A stretch of DNA of 64,000 nt, from positions 1-64,000 of the forward strand of contig DAORZT010000003.1 in NCBI GenBank assembly GCA_035359995.1, given 5' to 3'. Both the position numbers and the translations under genes were made by a program. Positions within the stretch are counted from its first letter, which is position 1, and each line of letters begins with the position of its first letter. The notes beneath the pieces are model-generated. The model made no database searches. It had not been told where the DNA came from and saw nothing but the letters and a program-made list of their open reading frames with translations. The DNA is from JAKPCT01 sp029553165 (GTDB taxonomy: Bacteria > Bacillota > UBA4882 > UBA8346). Shown here piece after piece: positions 17,040 to 25,395 of this stretch.

Positions 17040-17879
17040 TCACTGCTTAGTTGTAACAATAATAGCTTGAATCGCTTGCGCCAGCTTTGCAGCCTCATTT
17101 CGGGCAGCATCCGCATAGTCGGCATCACTTGAGGCATAAATTATGCTTCGGGAAGCATTGATGATAATTCCTTTACCTTGGGAATCCAATCCATTACGGA
17201 CCGTTAGCTCCAAATCGCCGCCTTGCGCTCCAATTCCGGGTATTAACAACGGTAATTCAGGTGCAATTGCACGAACTTCACGCAATTGTTCTGGGTAAGT
17301 GGCACCAACCACCAAACTGCAATTATGATTATAATTCCAGCTTTCATTGATGGTTTTGGCAACAACTTTATAAACTTCCTCACCATCAACTTTAATCTCC
17401 TGAAATTCCTTGGCGCCAGGATTTGACGTATGACATAACACAATCACACCCAGATCCCGTTCGTCTAAAAACGGTTTTAAAGCCTCCCCGCCCAAATAGG
17501 GATGGACTGTGATTGCTTGCGCTTTAAAGACTTCTTTGACCGCTTTTAAATATCCCAAGTTGGTACTCCCGATATCGGCCCGTTTCGCGTCGAGAATAAT
17601 CGGAATCTCCGGGTAACATTCATTAATATAATTGTTAGTATTGATCAACGCTTCAATCCCTTCCAAACCATGGCCCTCGTAAAAAGCAATATTAGGTTTG
17701 AAAGCGCAGCAAAATTCAGCGGTCGCATCAATAATACTTTTATTAAACTTAAAGATAGATTTGGCGACCGACGTTTCTTTTACACCAGTCGGAATTTTAT
17801 TGTAATCAGTATCCAAGCCTACACATAAAAAATGGCCCTTCTGCCACCGTTGATTAATTAACTGTTGATAGTTTTTCAA
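17040..17879 (-). CDS. pyrF: Orotidine 5'-phosphate decarboxylase (type 2)
   Basis: Makes UMP from OMP, the last step of de novo pyrimidine synthesis. At 279 residues it is of the longer type 2 (mycobacterial/deltaproteobacterial) subfamily. The active-site motif is 'LDAKRADIGSTNLGY', the phosphate-binding loop region 'LLIPGIGAQGGD', and the end 'GIIINASRSIIYAS'. The start is a TTG at 17879 with AAAGGAG ten bases upstream. Other pyr genes are not in the window. It is divergent from the UPF0182 gene. Confidence 0.94.
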   Translation of the reverse strand: MKNYQQLINQRWQKGHFLCVGLDTDYNKIPTGVKETSVAKSIFKFNKSIIDATAEFCCAFKPNIAFYEGHGLEGIEALINTNNYINECYPEIPIILDAKRADIGSTNLGYLKAVKEVFKAQAITVHPYLGGEALKPFLDERDLGVIVLCHTSNPGAKEFQEIKVDGEEVYKVVAKTINESWNYNHNCSLVVGATYPEQLREVRAIAPELPLLIPGIGAQGGDLELTVRNGLDSQGKGIIINASRSIIYASSDADYADAARNEAAKLAQAIQAIIVTTKQ

Positions 17880-17909
17880 TTAACTTTCGCTCCTTTGAAG
17901 TAATGGTAT

Positions 17910-18014
17910 CCACAAAAGATCTTCCTGCCGCATTATTCGCTAAAAATCGTTAACTTCCTTCCAGGAAGGATCTTTCTTTGAAAAGGAGAATTTTTCCTTA
18001 ACATCTTTTTGTGG
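17910..18014. promoter_or_regulatory. Nested inverted repeats between pyrF and the UPF0182 gene (possible RNA leader)
   Basis: The outer arms CCACAAAAGAT (17910-17920) and ATCTTTTTGTGG (18003-18014) can pair. Inside, AAAGATCTTCCTG (17915-17927) can pair with CAGGAAGGATCTTT (17962-17975), and TCCTTCC/GGAAGGA (17956-17970) forms a third option. The choices exclude each other, and the outer 3' arm touches the ribosome binding site of the next gene (GTGGGGGA at 18011-18018). This resembles an attenuator or a translational switch, but no known riboswitch class was recognised. Confidence 0.4.
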
Positions 18015-18023
18015 GGGATTGCT

Positions 18024-20645
18024 ATGAATAAACTACATAAAGTCCTGTTAGGAATCTGCGCTGTGGTTATAATCCTTGTTTTCGTTTTATCCGGAACTTA
18101 TATAGAATGGCTATGGTTTAACTTGATGGAAGCCACCCCTGTTTTCTGGGCAGCACTTATTACCGGACCTTTAACGAAATTAATCACCGGTTGCGTCATC
18201 TTTGGGTTCTTAATCTTAAACTTTTTTATTGCCTTAAAAGCCTACCCCAAGTTCAGTTATGTTGATATTAACCGTTTTAATCTTCCAAAAGAAACCATTA
18301 TCTTACCCGGTTTGATAACCGGCGCTGTTATTGCTTTTGTACTGGCATCGGGTTTGACAATCGATTGGACCGTCATCCAGCAATTTATTCATCAAGTTAA
18401 TACCGGAATCAGTGATCCCATCTTCAATAAAGATCTTGGCTTCTACCTTTTTAGTCTGCCATTTTATAACAAGATCAATTCTTTAATTCAAACAACTTGC
18501 TTTCTTGGATTAGCCGGTACTGCTTTAATCTATTTTCTGGCTAAGGCGTTTTGGAAAAGCGGTAAATACTGGGACGCATCATTCCCGGCCAAACTCCATC
18601 TCGTAATTTTAACAACCATCTTTCTCATCGCCAAGATTTGGGGATACCTTCTCGCCAAATTCAACCTTCTGTTTCAGGAGACAAACCGGATTACCGGAAT
18701 AAACTATACCGCTCATAACGCCAATCTGTTAGCTCTCCAAATCTTGATCGGGATAATAGTTATTGTAATCGGAATCTTATTCTTCTCGCTGTTTCGAAAA
18801 AATACCGCCGTTATTTTGGGGAGTTTGGCAGTATGGCTGGTATTGTCAGTTATTCTGGGCGCTTTTTATCCGGAGTTTATTCAATCATTCGTTGTCCGGC
18901 CAAATGAATATGAACTGGAAGCACCCTATTTAAAGAATCATATTCAATTCACCCGACAGGCCTATGGATTGGATAAGATTAAATTACGACCATTCAATCC
19001 TGATTCGGATCAAATCAATCCACCTGCAACAACAAATCCGGCTTTAAAAGATTTGCGGCTCTGGGATTATGGTCCATTACAATTTTCCTATAATCAGTTG
19101 CAATCAATCCGGCCGTATTATAGCTTTAATGATATTGATATTGACCGCTACCCGACCAACAATGGGCAACAGCAAGTAATGATTGCAGCGCGTGAATTAT
19201 CCCCTGACAAGCTTTCAAGTAACGCCAAAAGTTGGATCAATATGCACCTTGTCTATACCCATGGTTACGGTTTTGCAGCTAATCCCGTCAATCAATTTTC
19301 AACTCAAGGTCAACCGGTATTCATTGCCAGAGACTTACCTCCAAAAGTAACTCCTGGTTATTATAGCTTAGATATTAAACGACCCGAGATTTACTATGGC
19401 GAATTAACCACTGACTATGTTATTGTAAACACTAAAACCGGCGAGTTTGACTACCCAAAAGGCGATCAAAATATTGAGACTTCATATCAAGGCAAACGGG
19501 GTATCCCGTTAAACTCATACTTCAACCGCTTACTGATGGCATTAAAGTTTCAAGAAGCCAATTTCTTATTATCAAAAGAACTTACCAGTGAAAGTAACGT
19601 CCTGATCTATCGTAATATCATCAAACGTGCCAAAAAACTGGCTCCGTTCTTAAAATTTGATACCGATCCTTACCTGGTAGTTGCTGACGAGAAGCTCTAT
19701 TGGATTATCGATGCCTTTACTTATAGCTCATCTTATCCCTACGCAAAGTATCATCACATGGGAATCAATTATATTCGTAATTCAGTTAAGGTAGTTATTG
19801 ACGCTTATAATGGGACCGTTTCGTTCTATATTGTTGATCAAGACGACCCAATCATTAAAGTATGGCAAAGAGTTTTTCCAAAGATGTTCCAACCGTTAGC
19901 TAATCTCGCACCTTCCTTAAAAGCACATCTTCGGTATCCTGAATCATTAATGCTGATTCAACGCGAATTATTAACCCAATACCATATGACTAACCCAAAA
20001 ACATTCTATTCGCAAGAAGATCAGTGGGAGATTCCGATCCACAACAAAAACAAAGTCTTTGAACCATACTATGTTACCTTGTTACTGCCCGATAATGATA
20101 CCAGTGAATTTGTTTTAATGCAGCCATTCTCGCCCCGTAATAAGCAAAACCTGATCTCCTGGCTGATTGCACGTTGTGATCAACCTCATTATGGCGAATT
20201 AATTCTTTACACATTGCCCAAAGATCAAAATATATATGGACCAGCGCAGATTGATGCCCGAATCAACCAAAATGAGACCATCTCCCAGTTGATCACCCTT
20301 TGGGATCAAAATCAATCTAATGTCACTTGGGGCAATCTGTTAATTGTCCCGTTGGAAGACTCCATTCTTTATGTAAAGCCTTTATTTATCGAATCGGAAC
20401 AGAGCCAGCTCGCGGAGCTCAAAAAGATCATTCTGGTCTACAACGATCAAGTCTTAATCGGCGATACAGTTAATCAAGCCTTAAATAACCTTGTAGTCAC
20501 AACAAAGCAACAATTAGACACTACGACTAGACCTGATGAGTCCGAAACCAATCATCAAGCAACACGCAAAACAATCATTATTAAACGCATTAATGAACTG
20601 ACAGAAGAATTAAACCAACTCCTAAAAGAGTTACAACGCTTATAA
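18024..20645 (+). CDS. UPF0182 (COG1615) family large membrane protein
   Basis: About 873 residues. The first 300 hold around seven transmembrane segments (first: 'VLLGICAVVIILVFVLSGTYI'). A long extracytoplasmic domain follows, with family-typical motifs such as 'QSFVVRPNEYELEAPYLKNHIQFTRQAYGLD', here split across residues 285-315, and 'THGYGFAANPVN'. The C-terminal end is a short acidic coiled coil. UPF0182 proteins occur in Actinobacteria, cyanobacteria and Clostridia; their function is unknown. ATG 18024 has GGGGGA upstream. A shared bidirectional terminator follows the stop codon. Confidence 0.9.
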   Translation: MNKLHKVLLGICAVVIILVFVLSGTYIEWLWFNLMEATPVFWAALITGPLTKLITGCVIFGFLILNFFIALKAYPKFSYVDINRFNLPKETIILPGLITGAVIAFVLASGLTIDWTVIQQFIHQVNTGISDPIFNKDLGFYLFSLPFYNKINSLIQTTCFLGLAGTALIYFLAKAFWKSGKYWDASFPAKLHLVILTTIFLIAKIWGYLLAKFNLLFQETNRITGINYTAHNANLLALQILIGIIVIVIGILFFSLFRKNTAVILGSLAVWLVLSVILGAFYPEFIQSFVVRPNEYELEAPYLKNHIQFTRQAYGLDKIKLRPFNPDSDQINPPATTNPALKDLRLWDYGPLQFSYNQLQSIRPYYSFNDIDIDRYPTNNGQQQVMIAARELSPDKLSSNAKSWINMHLVYTHGYGFAANPVNQFSTQGQPVFIARDLPPKVTPGYYSLDIKRPEIYYGELTTDYVIVNTKTGEFDYPKGDQNIETSYQGKRGIPLNSYFNRLLMALKFQEANFLLSKELTSESNVLIYRNIIKRAKKLAPFLKFDTDPYLVVADEKLYWIIDAFTYSSSYPYAKYHHMGINYIRNSVKVVIDAYNGTVSFYIVDQDDPIIKVWQRVFPKMFQPLANLAPSLKAHLRYPESLMLIQRELLTQYHMTNPKTFYSQEDQWEIPIHNKNKVFEPYYVTLLLPDNDTSEFVLMQPFSPRNKQNLISWLIARCDQPHYGELILYTLPKDQNIYGPAQIDARINQNETISQLITLWDQNQSNVTWGNLLIVPLEDSILYVKPLFIESEQSQLAELKKIILVYNDQVLIGDTVNQALNNLVVTTKQQLDTTTRPDESETNHQATRKTIIIKRINELTEELNQLLKELQRL

Positions 20646-20658
20646 AGACTTGAGCAAC

Positions 20659-20695
20659 AAAAAAACCGAGTCCGTTGATTGGATTCGGTTTTTTC
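20659..20695. terminator. Bidirectional rho-independent terminator
   Basis: An inverted repeat of about 14 bp (AAAAAACCGAGTCC / GGATTCGGTTTTTT, one mismatch) with A and T tracts at its ends lies between the convergent UPF0182 and RNase HII-like genes. Confidence 0.88.
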
Positions 20696-21230
20696 ATCCG
20701 GTCGCTGATTGACTCTCTTCAAGTAAACGCTTCACTAAATTAGGGTATTTCCTGGCAACCACTTTCGGACGAAGTGGTGGACGCAATCTAATCTTACAAA
20801 GTTTGGCCGTGACCTGTTTTGGTTGTAAATAATACCACAAACTGACCATCTCATAAAATTCTTGATAGTTACGATCAACTAACTTAATATATTCCGGAAA
20901 GCCATAAGAATGAAGAATACTCATAAACTTATCTTCTGCCAAACGGTCGGTTGCATTTGATACTTTCTCCCTAATCACTTGGTAGTGTTGTTCCTCAAGG
21001 TACGCTTCAAAGAGATCAAAGATCTCCCCCCGGCATAACCTGATCGTTTCATTCTTACTGATTGCCAATTCTTGAAATGCCCGTTTTAAAATCCGAGTAG
21101 CATAGAACACCCGTTCACGAATGTTGGTTGGTATTGTGTAAAACCAAGCCTCACCCGTTTCCAAACGGTGAATTACCAATACTTCCGGACCTATAAAACA
21201 ACCTCCGCCTGCATCATCAATTTCTATCAT
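20694..21230 (-). CDS. RNase HII-like protein of unknown function
   Basis: 178 residues, soluble. The first 20 residues (IEIDDAGGGCFIGPEVLVIH) closely resemble the first motif of RNase HII (IDEAGRGPLAGPVV), with the acidic pair kept as Asp-Asp and the GRG changed to GGG. The rest (for example 'IRLCRGEIFDLFEAYL', 'KLCKIRLRP') does not match RNase HII by eye. I recall uncharacterised clostridial proteins with the same opening and a matching 'C.G..FD' stretch, but ran no search. An RNase H-like fold is therefore an inference. The gene is monocistronic. Confidence 0.7.
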   Translation of the reverse strand: MIEIDDAGGGCFIGPEVLVIHRLETGEAWFYTIPTNIRERVFYATRILKRAFQELAISKNETIRLCRGEIFDLFEAYLEEQHYQVIREKVSNATDRLAEDKFMSILHSYGFPEYIKLVDRNYQEFYEMVSLWYYLQPKQVTAKLCKIRLRPPLRPKVVARKYPNLVKRLLEESQSATG

Positions 21231-21416
21231 TGAAAAACATCCTTTAACTGTTTATCTTCAAAAATCCAAACCCAACTTTCTTAATAATACAATAGAATAA
21301 TATTTTATTCAACCAAATGTCCGGTGGCAGTTTTTGCCATTTTGGGACTGCTTTTGACGTTAACAACTGTTAATGTCACATCAATAAAAAAACTACACTA
21401 ATCATCAGTTTTGATA

Positions 21417-21455
21417 AAAAATAAGAGCTGTTCAAAACAGAGTTCGAAACAGCTC
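21417..21455 (-). terminator. Rho-independent terminator after the TonB-motor operon
   Basis: GAGCTGTT (21425-21432) pairs with AACAGCTC (21448-21455), and on the minus strand a T-rich tract follows. It lies 28 bases downstream of the SLH gene stop. Confidence 0.75.
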
Positions 21456-21482
21456 GACATCCAAAGCTTCTAATGAATTCAA

Positions 21483-22103
21483 TTACTTAGATGCTAATCC
21501 AAGGACAAAAGCGATGATTATGTATAAGGTTTGCCGTTTATTCTCTTTTTTTAATGCTTCAACATCAGTCTCCAGTTGAGCTACTTTATTCTTGAGGACA
21601 ACTAATTCGGCAATGATTGATTGGACTTCTTGCTGTAATGCCTGTTGTTCTTCCGAAAGATCCTGTACTGTTAAATTTAGTTTAGTCAAATCTTCTTTAA
21701 AAATCTGATCCTGGCGGTTCAAATCTTCCAATTGCTTCGCTAATGAACTGTTTTCAGTCAATACTTTAACTAATTCTTCACGAAACTCGTTGGTAAGACT
21801 ACGCATCAATTTAACATCATCACGGTTAGTGGCTACTTTACCGGAACCTACTTCTTGAAGAATCTTGGCAACAACGGTAGCTAAAGTATAACGGTCCACC
21901 GGTTGTTCTCCTTGAAAGGTTTGATCCTGATATAACTGTAAGTATCCCTTATCCAACAGCAATTTAACCGCTTGATAAGCCCAATGCGAAGCCGGCACAT
22001 CCTTAGGATTGGTATCCGCAAAAGCATTGGTAGTAACAAAACCCAGTAACAGCGTGACCAAAACCAAACCCAAAACTGATTTTAAGAACCCCTTTTTCAT
22101 CAT
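21483..22103 (-). CDS. SLH-domain, coiled-coil, membrane-anchored envelope protein
   Basis: 206 residues in four parts: a signal peptide (cleavage after 'TTNAFA'), one SLH domain ('PKDVPASHWAYQAVKLLLDKGYL' region, residues 33-90), a coiled coil of about 90 residues (E/L/Q-rich, 100-190), and a C-terminal hydrophobic end 'LYIIIAFVLGLA' with only two residues after it. SLH domains bind secondary cell-wall polymer or peptidoglycan. The plan matches a shortened Omp-alpha of Thermotoga, which spaces the outer membrane from peptidoglycan. Its ATG overlaps the stop of the upstream gene (ATGA), with GAGGAGG upstream, so translation is coupled. Confidence 0.82.
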   Translation of the reverse strand: MMKKGFLKSVLGLVLVTLLLGFVTTNAFADTNPKDVPASHWAYQAVKLLLDKGYLQLYQDQTFQGEQPVDRYTLATVVAKILQEVGSGKVATNRDDVKLMRSLTNEFREELVKVLTENSSLAKQLEDLNRQDQIFKEDLTKLNLTVQDLSEEQQALQQEVQSIIAELVVLKNKVAQLETDVEALKKENKRQTLYIIIAFVLGLASK

Positions 22104-24118
22104 TTTACCTCCTCAATTTTGTATCGCAATGGATTAAATTTATAAGGAATACTTTCTCCCTCAGAATTAATAATCTTCAGTCGTTCCAGTTGAATTGTCC
22201 CCTCACCCGGCCCTATTACTACAAAATTTAGCCGGACCAATGTTGTTGTTTCGCCGGTATATGGTTGAAAGCGTTTCCCAAATATTTCTTGAACGATTCC
22301 CATTTTTGAAACAATTGTACCTGATGACCAAATTGAAAGTTGTCCATCCTCAACCAGCATTGTACCACGTGATACATGTACCAGTCGCAATTGTTCCCGA
22401 TCATATTTAATATCAGCAATAAAATCTTTAGCGTTATATAAATTATGGGCAATTAAATCACAGTTAAAGACCTGGCCAACCTGTAGTTTTTCCGGGACTG
22501 AAAAATTTAACGTTGCCGGCAACGCAGGGATCGTAATCTCACCCGGTATCTCTAGCGGGATCAAATTCGAACCTGAAATGACAACTTTAAATTCACCGGT
22601 CTTTGCCCCGATAACTGGCATAATGTTCCAGCGTGCTTCGGCTTGTCCCTGGTATTCCAAATCAGAGATTACCCGTTCCTGTTTTTCGCCTGGGGCTAAT
22701 CTTAAGCCTTCGCCAGAGATCAAATTAGCACGGACATCGTAAGCAGTAAGTTCATCGAGATTATTCAGCTTAATCGTCACCGGTAATGGAGTAGGCTGCC
22801 ATTGGGTCCCCACTACCTTCAATTTAGGAATACTAAGTGTCGCTCCGATTCGTGGCGGTGGTATGATTTTAATTCTGCGGGTTACTTCGTTTGGTTCCAA
22901 ACCTTCTCCTGAAACTTTGATTCGAAAACTGGTATCCCCTAGGTAAAGCCCGTCCGCCTGAATCTCCCAAGAAAACTGTTTTGTAATACCGGCTTCTAAT
23001 TCTTCGACTTTAATCAGATTATTCTCACCGGCATTTTTAAATCCTACCGGTAATTCAAGCTCAATCTCAACATCACGGGCGTTAGTTTCACCTTGATGTT
23101 CCATATATAACACAATAGTATACTTACGGGAATTTTCACCCGAATACTGAATCTCTGCCGGAGCGGAGATCCCCAGAAATGTTTTCCCCGGCGCAAAGGT
23201 AACGCCACCCAATCCATAATACAGAGTAATTACAATCTGTTCGCCGGGTTGGATCTCCCGCGGATACCAGTACATCAGAACCGTACTGTCGAGATCATCC
23301 TCGCCAAGGCGAACGAACTCCGTTCCTATCTGTAACGGAATATCCCAAGGATTATCTGCTGCCTTACCCCAATTGGTAAAGATCACTTTATTAGGTGTAG
23401 TAACACTGCCTCCCTTTAAGGTCCCTTGGGCAACGACCGAAGGGGATTCCAACGAATCAAATGCCTGCCAAAAATCAGGATACTCTCCGGGTTCCATCGC
23501 ATATTCGTAAGTAATCTCTTTCTCACCGACCCTGAATGGAGCGCCATCATTACTACCAATCATTGTGTCAAGAGCCGTACGCAATCCGACCTCAGTCGGG
23601 GTTGACCCTTCATTTTTAATAATATAGCGGATTCGGGCAGTATCAGGCAGTCCGGTACTGGGACTGCGGGTAATATCTAAGACTTGATCGACAACGACTT
23701 TATCATACCGACATTTCATGGTAATCTTATTGTCTTCTAATTTTGGAGCAGCAACAATTTCGCCACCTGCCAATCCGGCACCGGACCGCTTTGATGTCGC
23801 TTTACCAAAGACATAATTGGAACCATTAATTTGGATTGTGGTATAAGAAGTCCATGGAAGCGGATGACCATAAATCAGCGGTTTATTATCATCATCGTCA
23901 CGCTCGGGATCCCCGGCAGTAACATCCAAAGCAAACCGCCCGGTCTCATTTGGACTGGCATTAACAAATATTTTAATATATTTATTTTCTAAAGAAACAA
24001 GTTTAGAGGCTTCACTCGAAACAAACGTCGGAATCAATAAAACAGCCACTAAAACGGCAATTAAAATTAAGCTCCGTCTCTCCCGAGGAATGTCTGATAA
24101 AAACACCTTAAGCTTCAT
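22100..24118 (-). CDS. Large exported protein with cohesin-like C-terminal domain
   Basis: 672 residues. A signal anchor (SLILIAVLVAVLLIPTFVSS) is followed by a long all-beta extracytoplasmic part. Residues about 40-310 form a domain I do not recognise. Residues about 320-550 look like repeated Ig/CARDB-type modules with 'EVELEAGITKQFSWEI'-like strands. Residues about 555-670 resemble a cohesin fold ('VGQVFNCDLIAHNLYNAKDF', 'DREQLRLVHVSRGTML', 'GEGTIQLERLKIINSEG'). It follows tonB by 11 bases and ends in a 4-base overlap with the SLH gene. A ligand or partner is not known. The cohesin comparison is by pattern only. Confidence 0.75.
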   Translation of the reverse strand: MKLKVFLSDIPRERRSLILIAVLVAVLLIPTFVSSEASKLVSLENKYIKIFVNASPNETGRFALDVTAGDPERDDDDNKPLIYGHPLPWTSYTTIQINGSNYVFGKATSKRSGAGLAGGEIVAAPKLEDNKITMKCRYDKVVVDQVLDITRSPSTGLPDTARIRYIIKNEGSTPTEVGLRTALDTMIGSNDGAPFRVGEKEITYEYAMEPGEYPDFWQAFDSLESPSVVAQGTLKGGSVTTPNKVIFTNWGKAADNPWDIPLQIGTEFVRLGEDDLDSTVLMYWYPREIQPGEQIVITLYYGLGGVTFAPGKTFLGISAPAEIQYSGENSRKYTIVLYMEHQGETNARDVEIELELPVGFKNAGENNLIKVEELEAGITKQFSWEIQADGLYLGDTSFRIKVSGEGLEPNEVTRRIKIIPPPRIGATLSIPKLKVVGTQWQPTPLPVTIKLNNLDELTAYDVRANLISGEGLRLAPGEKQERVISDLEYQGQAEARWNIMPVIGAKTGEFKVVISGSNLIPLEIPGEITIPALPATLNFSVPEKLQVGQVFNCDLIAHNLYNAKDFIADIKYDREQLRLVHVSRGTMLVEDGQLSIWSSGTIVSKMGIVQEIFGKRFQPYTGETTTLVRLNFVVIGPGEGTIQLERLKIINSEGESIPYKFNPLRYKIEEVK

Positions 24119-24129
24119 TCATATCCTCC

Positions 24130-24939
24130 TTAAGGTCGTGTTTCTGACTTAACCGGCTCAATTATGACTAAGTATTTACCATCCTCAATTTTAAACTTTA
24201 CCAGCAAATCAATGTAGTAATCATCATCAAACGGTTTAAAGATCCAATCATTTAAAACATATCCCCGTGCCGCCCGATCCATCTCACGATTATCCGACGA
24301 CTTTAAAAAGTCAATCTTCGCAATCTTCCCACCTGCTTCAACTTCTACCCTTAGCAGCACTTCGCCTTCCAGGTCCAGATTAGCGGCATTTTTAGGATAC
24401 GGATAATTCCGCCCGGTTAACCCTCTTACTACCATACCCGTTCCATTACCTAAACTTTTTGGGCCTGATGGCAATGTAGGTTGCGCCGGAAGATCGGTCG
24501 TGGTTTTATTGTTGTCAGTGCTAGTTGTTTTCAGATCCGGTTTTGTAACCGGTTCTGATTCGGTTTTTGGTTTGCTTTCTTTGGCAATTTCCGGCTTGGC
24601 TTCCAGAGGTTTAACTTTGGTTAGATCTTGTTTAACATCAGGCGGTCTTACAGATAATGACTCGCCCTTATTTTGCTCTTTGCTAACCGGTTGCTTTTCT
24701 TCAATTTGATCAGGTTTGGCCTCTGCTGTTTCAATTGCCTGATTCAGTTCACTGGGGTTCATCTCCTGCGGATTCATTTCTGATGAAGGAAACTCGACAA
24801 TCTCTGCCGCAAAAATATCCGTCCCTCCTGGTTTGCCAAAGAGAAACCCGGCAGGAAATACAATCACTAATAATAATACATGAAAAATTATTGAGATTAT
24901 GGTTGCAATAATATAATCATTTCGCTCTTTACTATTCAT
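24130..24939 (-). CDS. tonB: TonB-family energy transducer
   Basis: 269 residues. It has an N-terminal membrane segment (IIATIISIIFHVLLLVIVFPAG, with the His typical of TonB), then a long Pro/Lys/Glu-rich linker (residues 50-170) suited to span the periplasm, then a TonB C-terminal domain ('YPYPKNAANLDLEGEVLLRVEVEAGGKI' region, SS and AAR further on, 'WIFKPF'). It lies directly after exbD in one operon. TonB passes proton-motive force from ExbBD to an outer membrane partner; no TonB-dependent receptor is in the window. Confidence 0.92.
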   Translation of the reverse strand: MNSKERNDYIIATIISIIFHVLLLVIVFPAGFLFGKPGGTDIFAAEIVEFPSSEMNPQEMNPSELNQAIETAEAKPDQIEEKQPVSKEQNKGESLSVRPPDVKQDLTKVKPLEAKPEIAKESKPKTESEPVTKPDLKTTSTDNNKTTTDLPAQPTLPSGPKSLGNGTGMVVRGLTGRNYPYPKNAANLDLEGEVLLRVEVEAGGKIAKIDFLKSSDNREMDRAARGYVLNDWIFKPFDDDYYIDLLVKFKIEDGKYLVIIEPVKSETRP

Positions 24940-24978
24940 TTAGCCCACTCCCGTTTGGGTTTGCCCGGCTTACACCTA

Positions 24979-25395
24979 CTACTCTGCCCTGAAAAGCTGT
25001 TGGCGGTCAACCCCCCATAAAGGTTTAACAACGCCTTCGCTGGCTAAAATGTCGGTTACCATAATTATTTGCTTGTATGGTACATCACCATCAGGTTTGA
25101 TAATAAACCGGGTCGTAGCATCATTAGCAAGTTCTTGTTGAACCTGTTGGCGCAATTCTTCCAAGCTAACGGCTTCTTTACCGAAGAAAATCCGGGCATT
25201 CTTATCGATACTGATAACCACCATATTCTGTTCATTATTACCAATATGAACAGTCTTGGGCAGTTGTACTTCCACCCCTGTCTGGGCTTGTTTAAAAGTA
25301 GCAAACATAAAGAAAAAGATCAACATAAAAAAGATTACATCGATCATCGGGGTTATTTCAATCCGGGAACGTCTCCTTTTAACTTGCAGCTTCAT
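24979..25395 (-). CDS. exbD: ExbD/TolR family motor protein
   Basis: About 138 residues. A basic start, then one membrane helix with the essential Asp in 'ITPMIDVIFFMLIFFFMF', then a periplasmic domain. It works with ExbB as a proton-driven motor for TonB. ATG 25395 with GGGTGA upstream is preferred over GTG 25404; either way it overlaps the end of exbB. TolR is the alternative family label; the tonB gene downstream favours ExbD. Confidence 0.93.
   Translation of the reverse strand: MKLQVKRRRSRIEITPMIDVIFFMLIFFFMFATFKQAQTGVEVQLPKTVHIGNNEQNMVVISIDKNARIFFGKEAVSLEELRQQVQQELANDATTRFIIKPDGDVPYKQIIMVTDILASEGVVKPLWGVDRQQLFRAE

Noticed and set aside
16868..17137. 89-codon open frame on the minus strand
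   Set aside because: It overlaps the end of pyrF in another frame and runs through the pyrF terminator.
17910..18014. Miniature transposon (MITE) with terminal inverted repeats
   Set aside because: There is no target-site duplication, the arms are short, and no second copy lies in the window; a folded leader explains it better.
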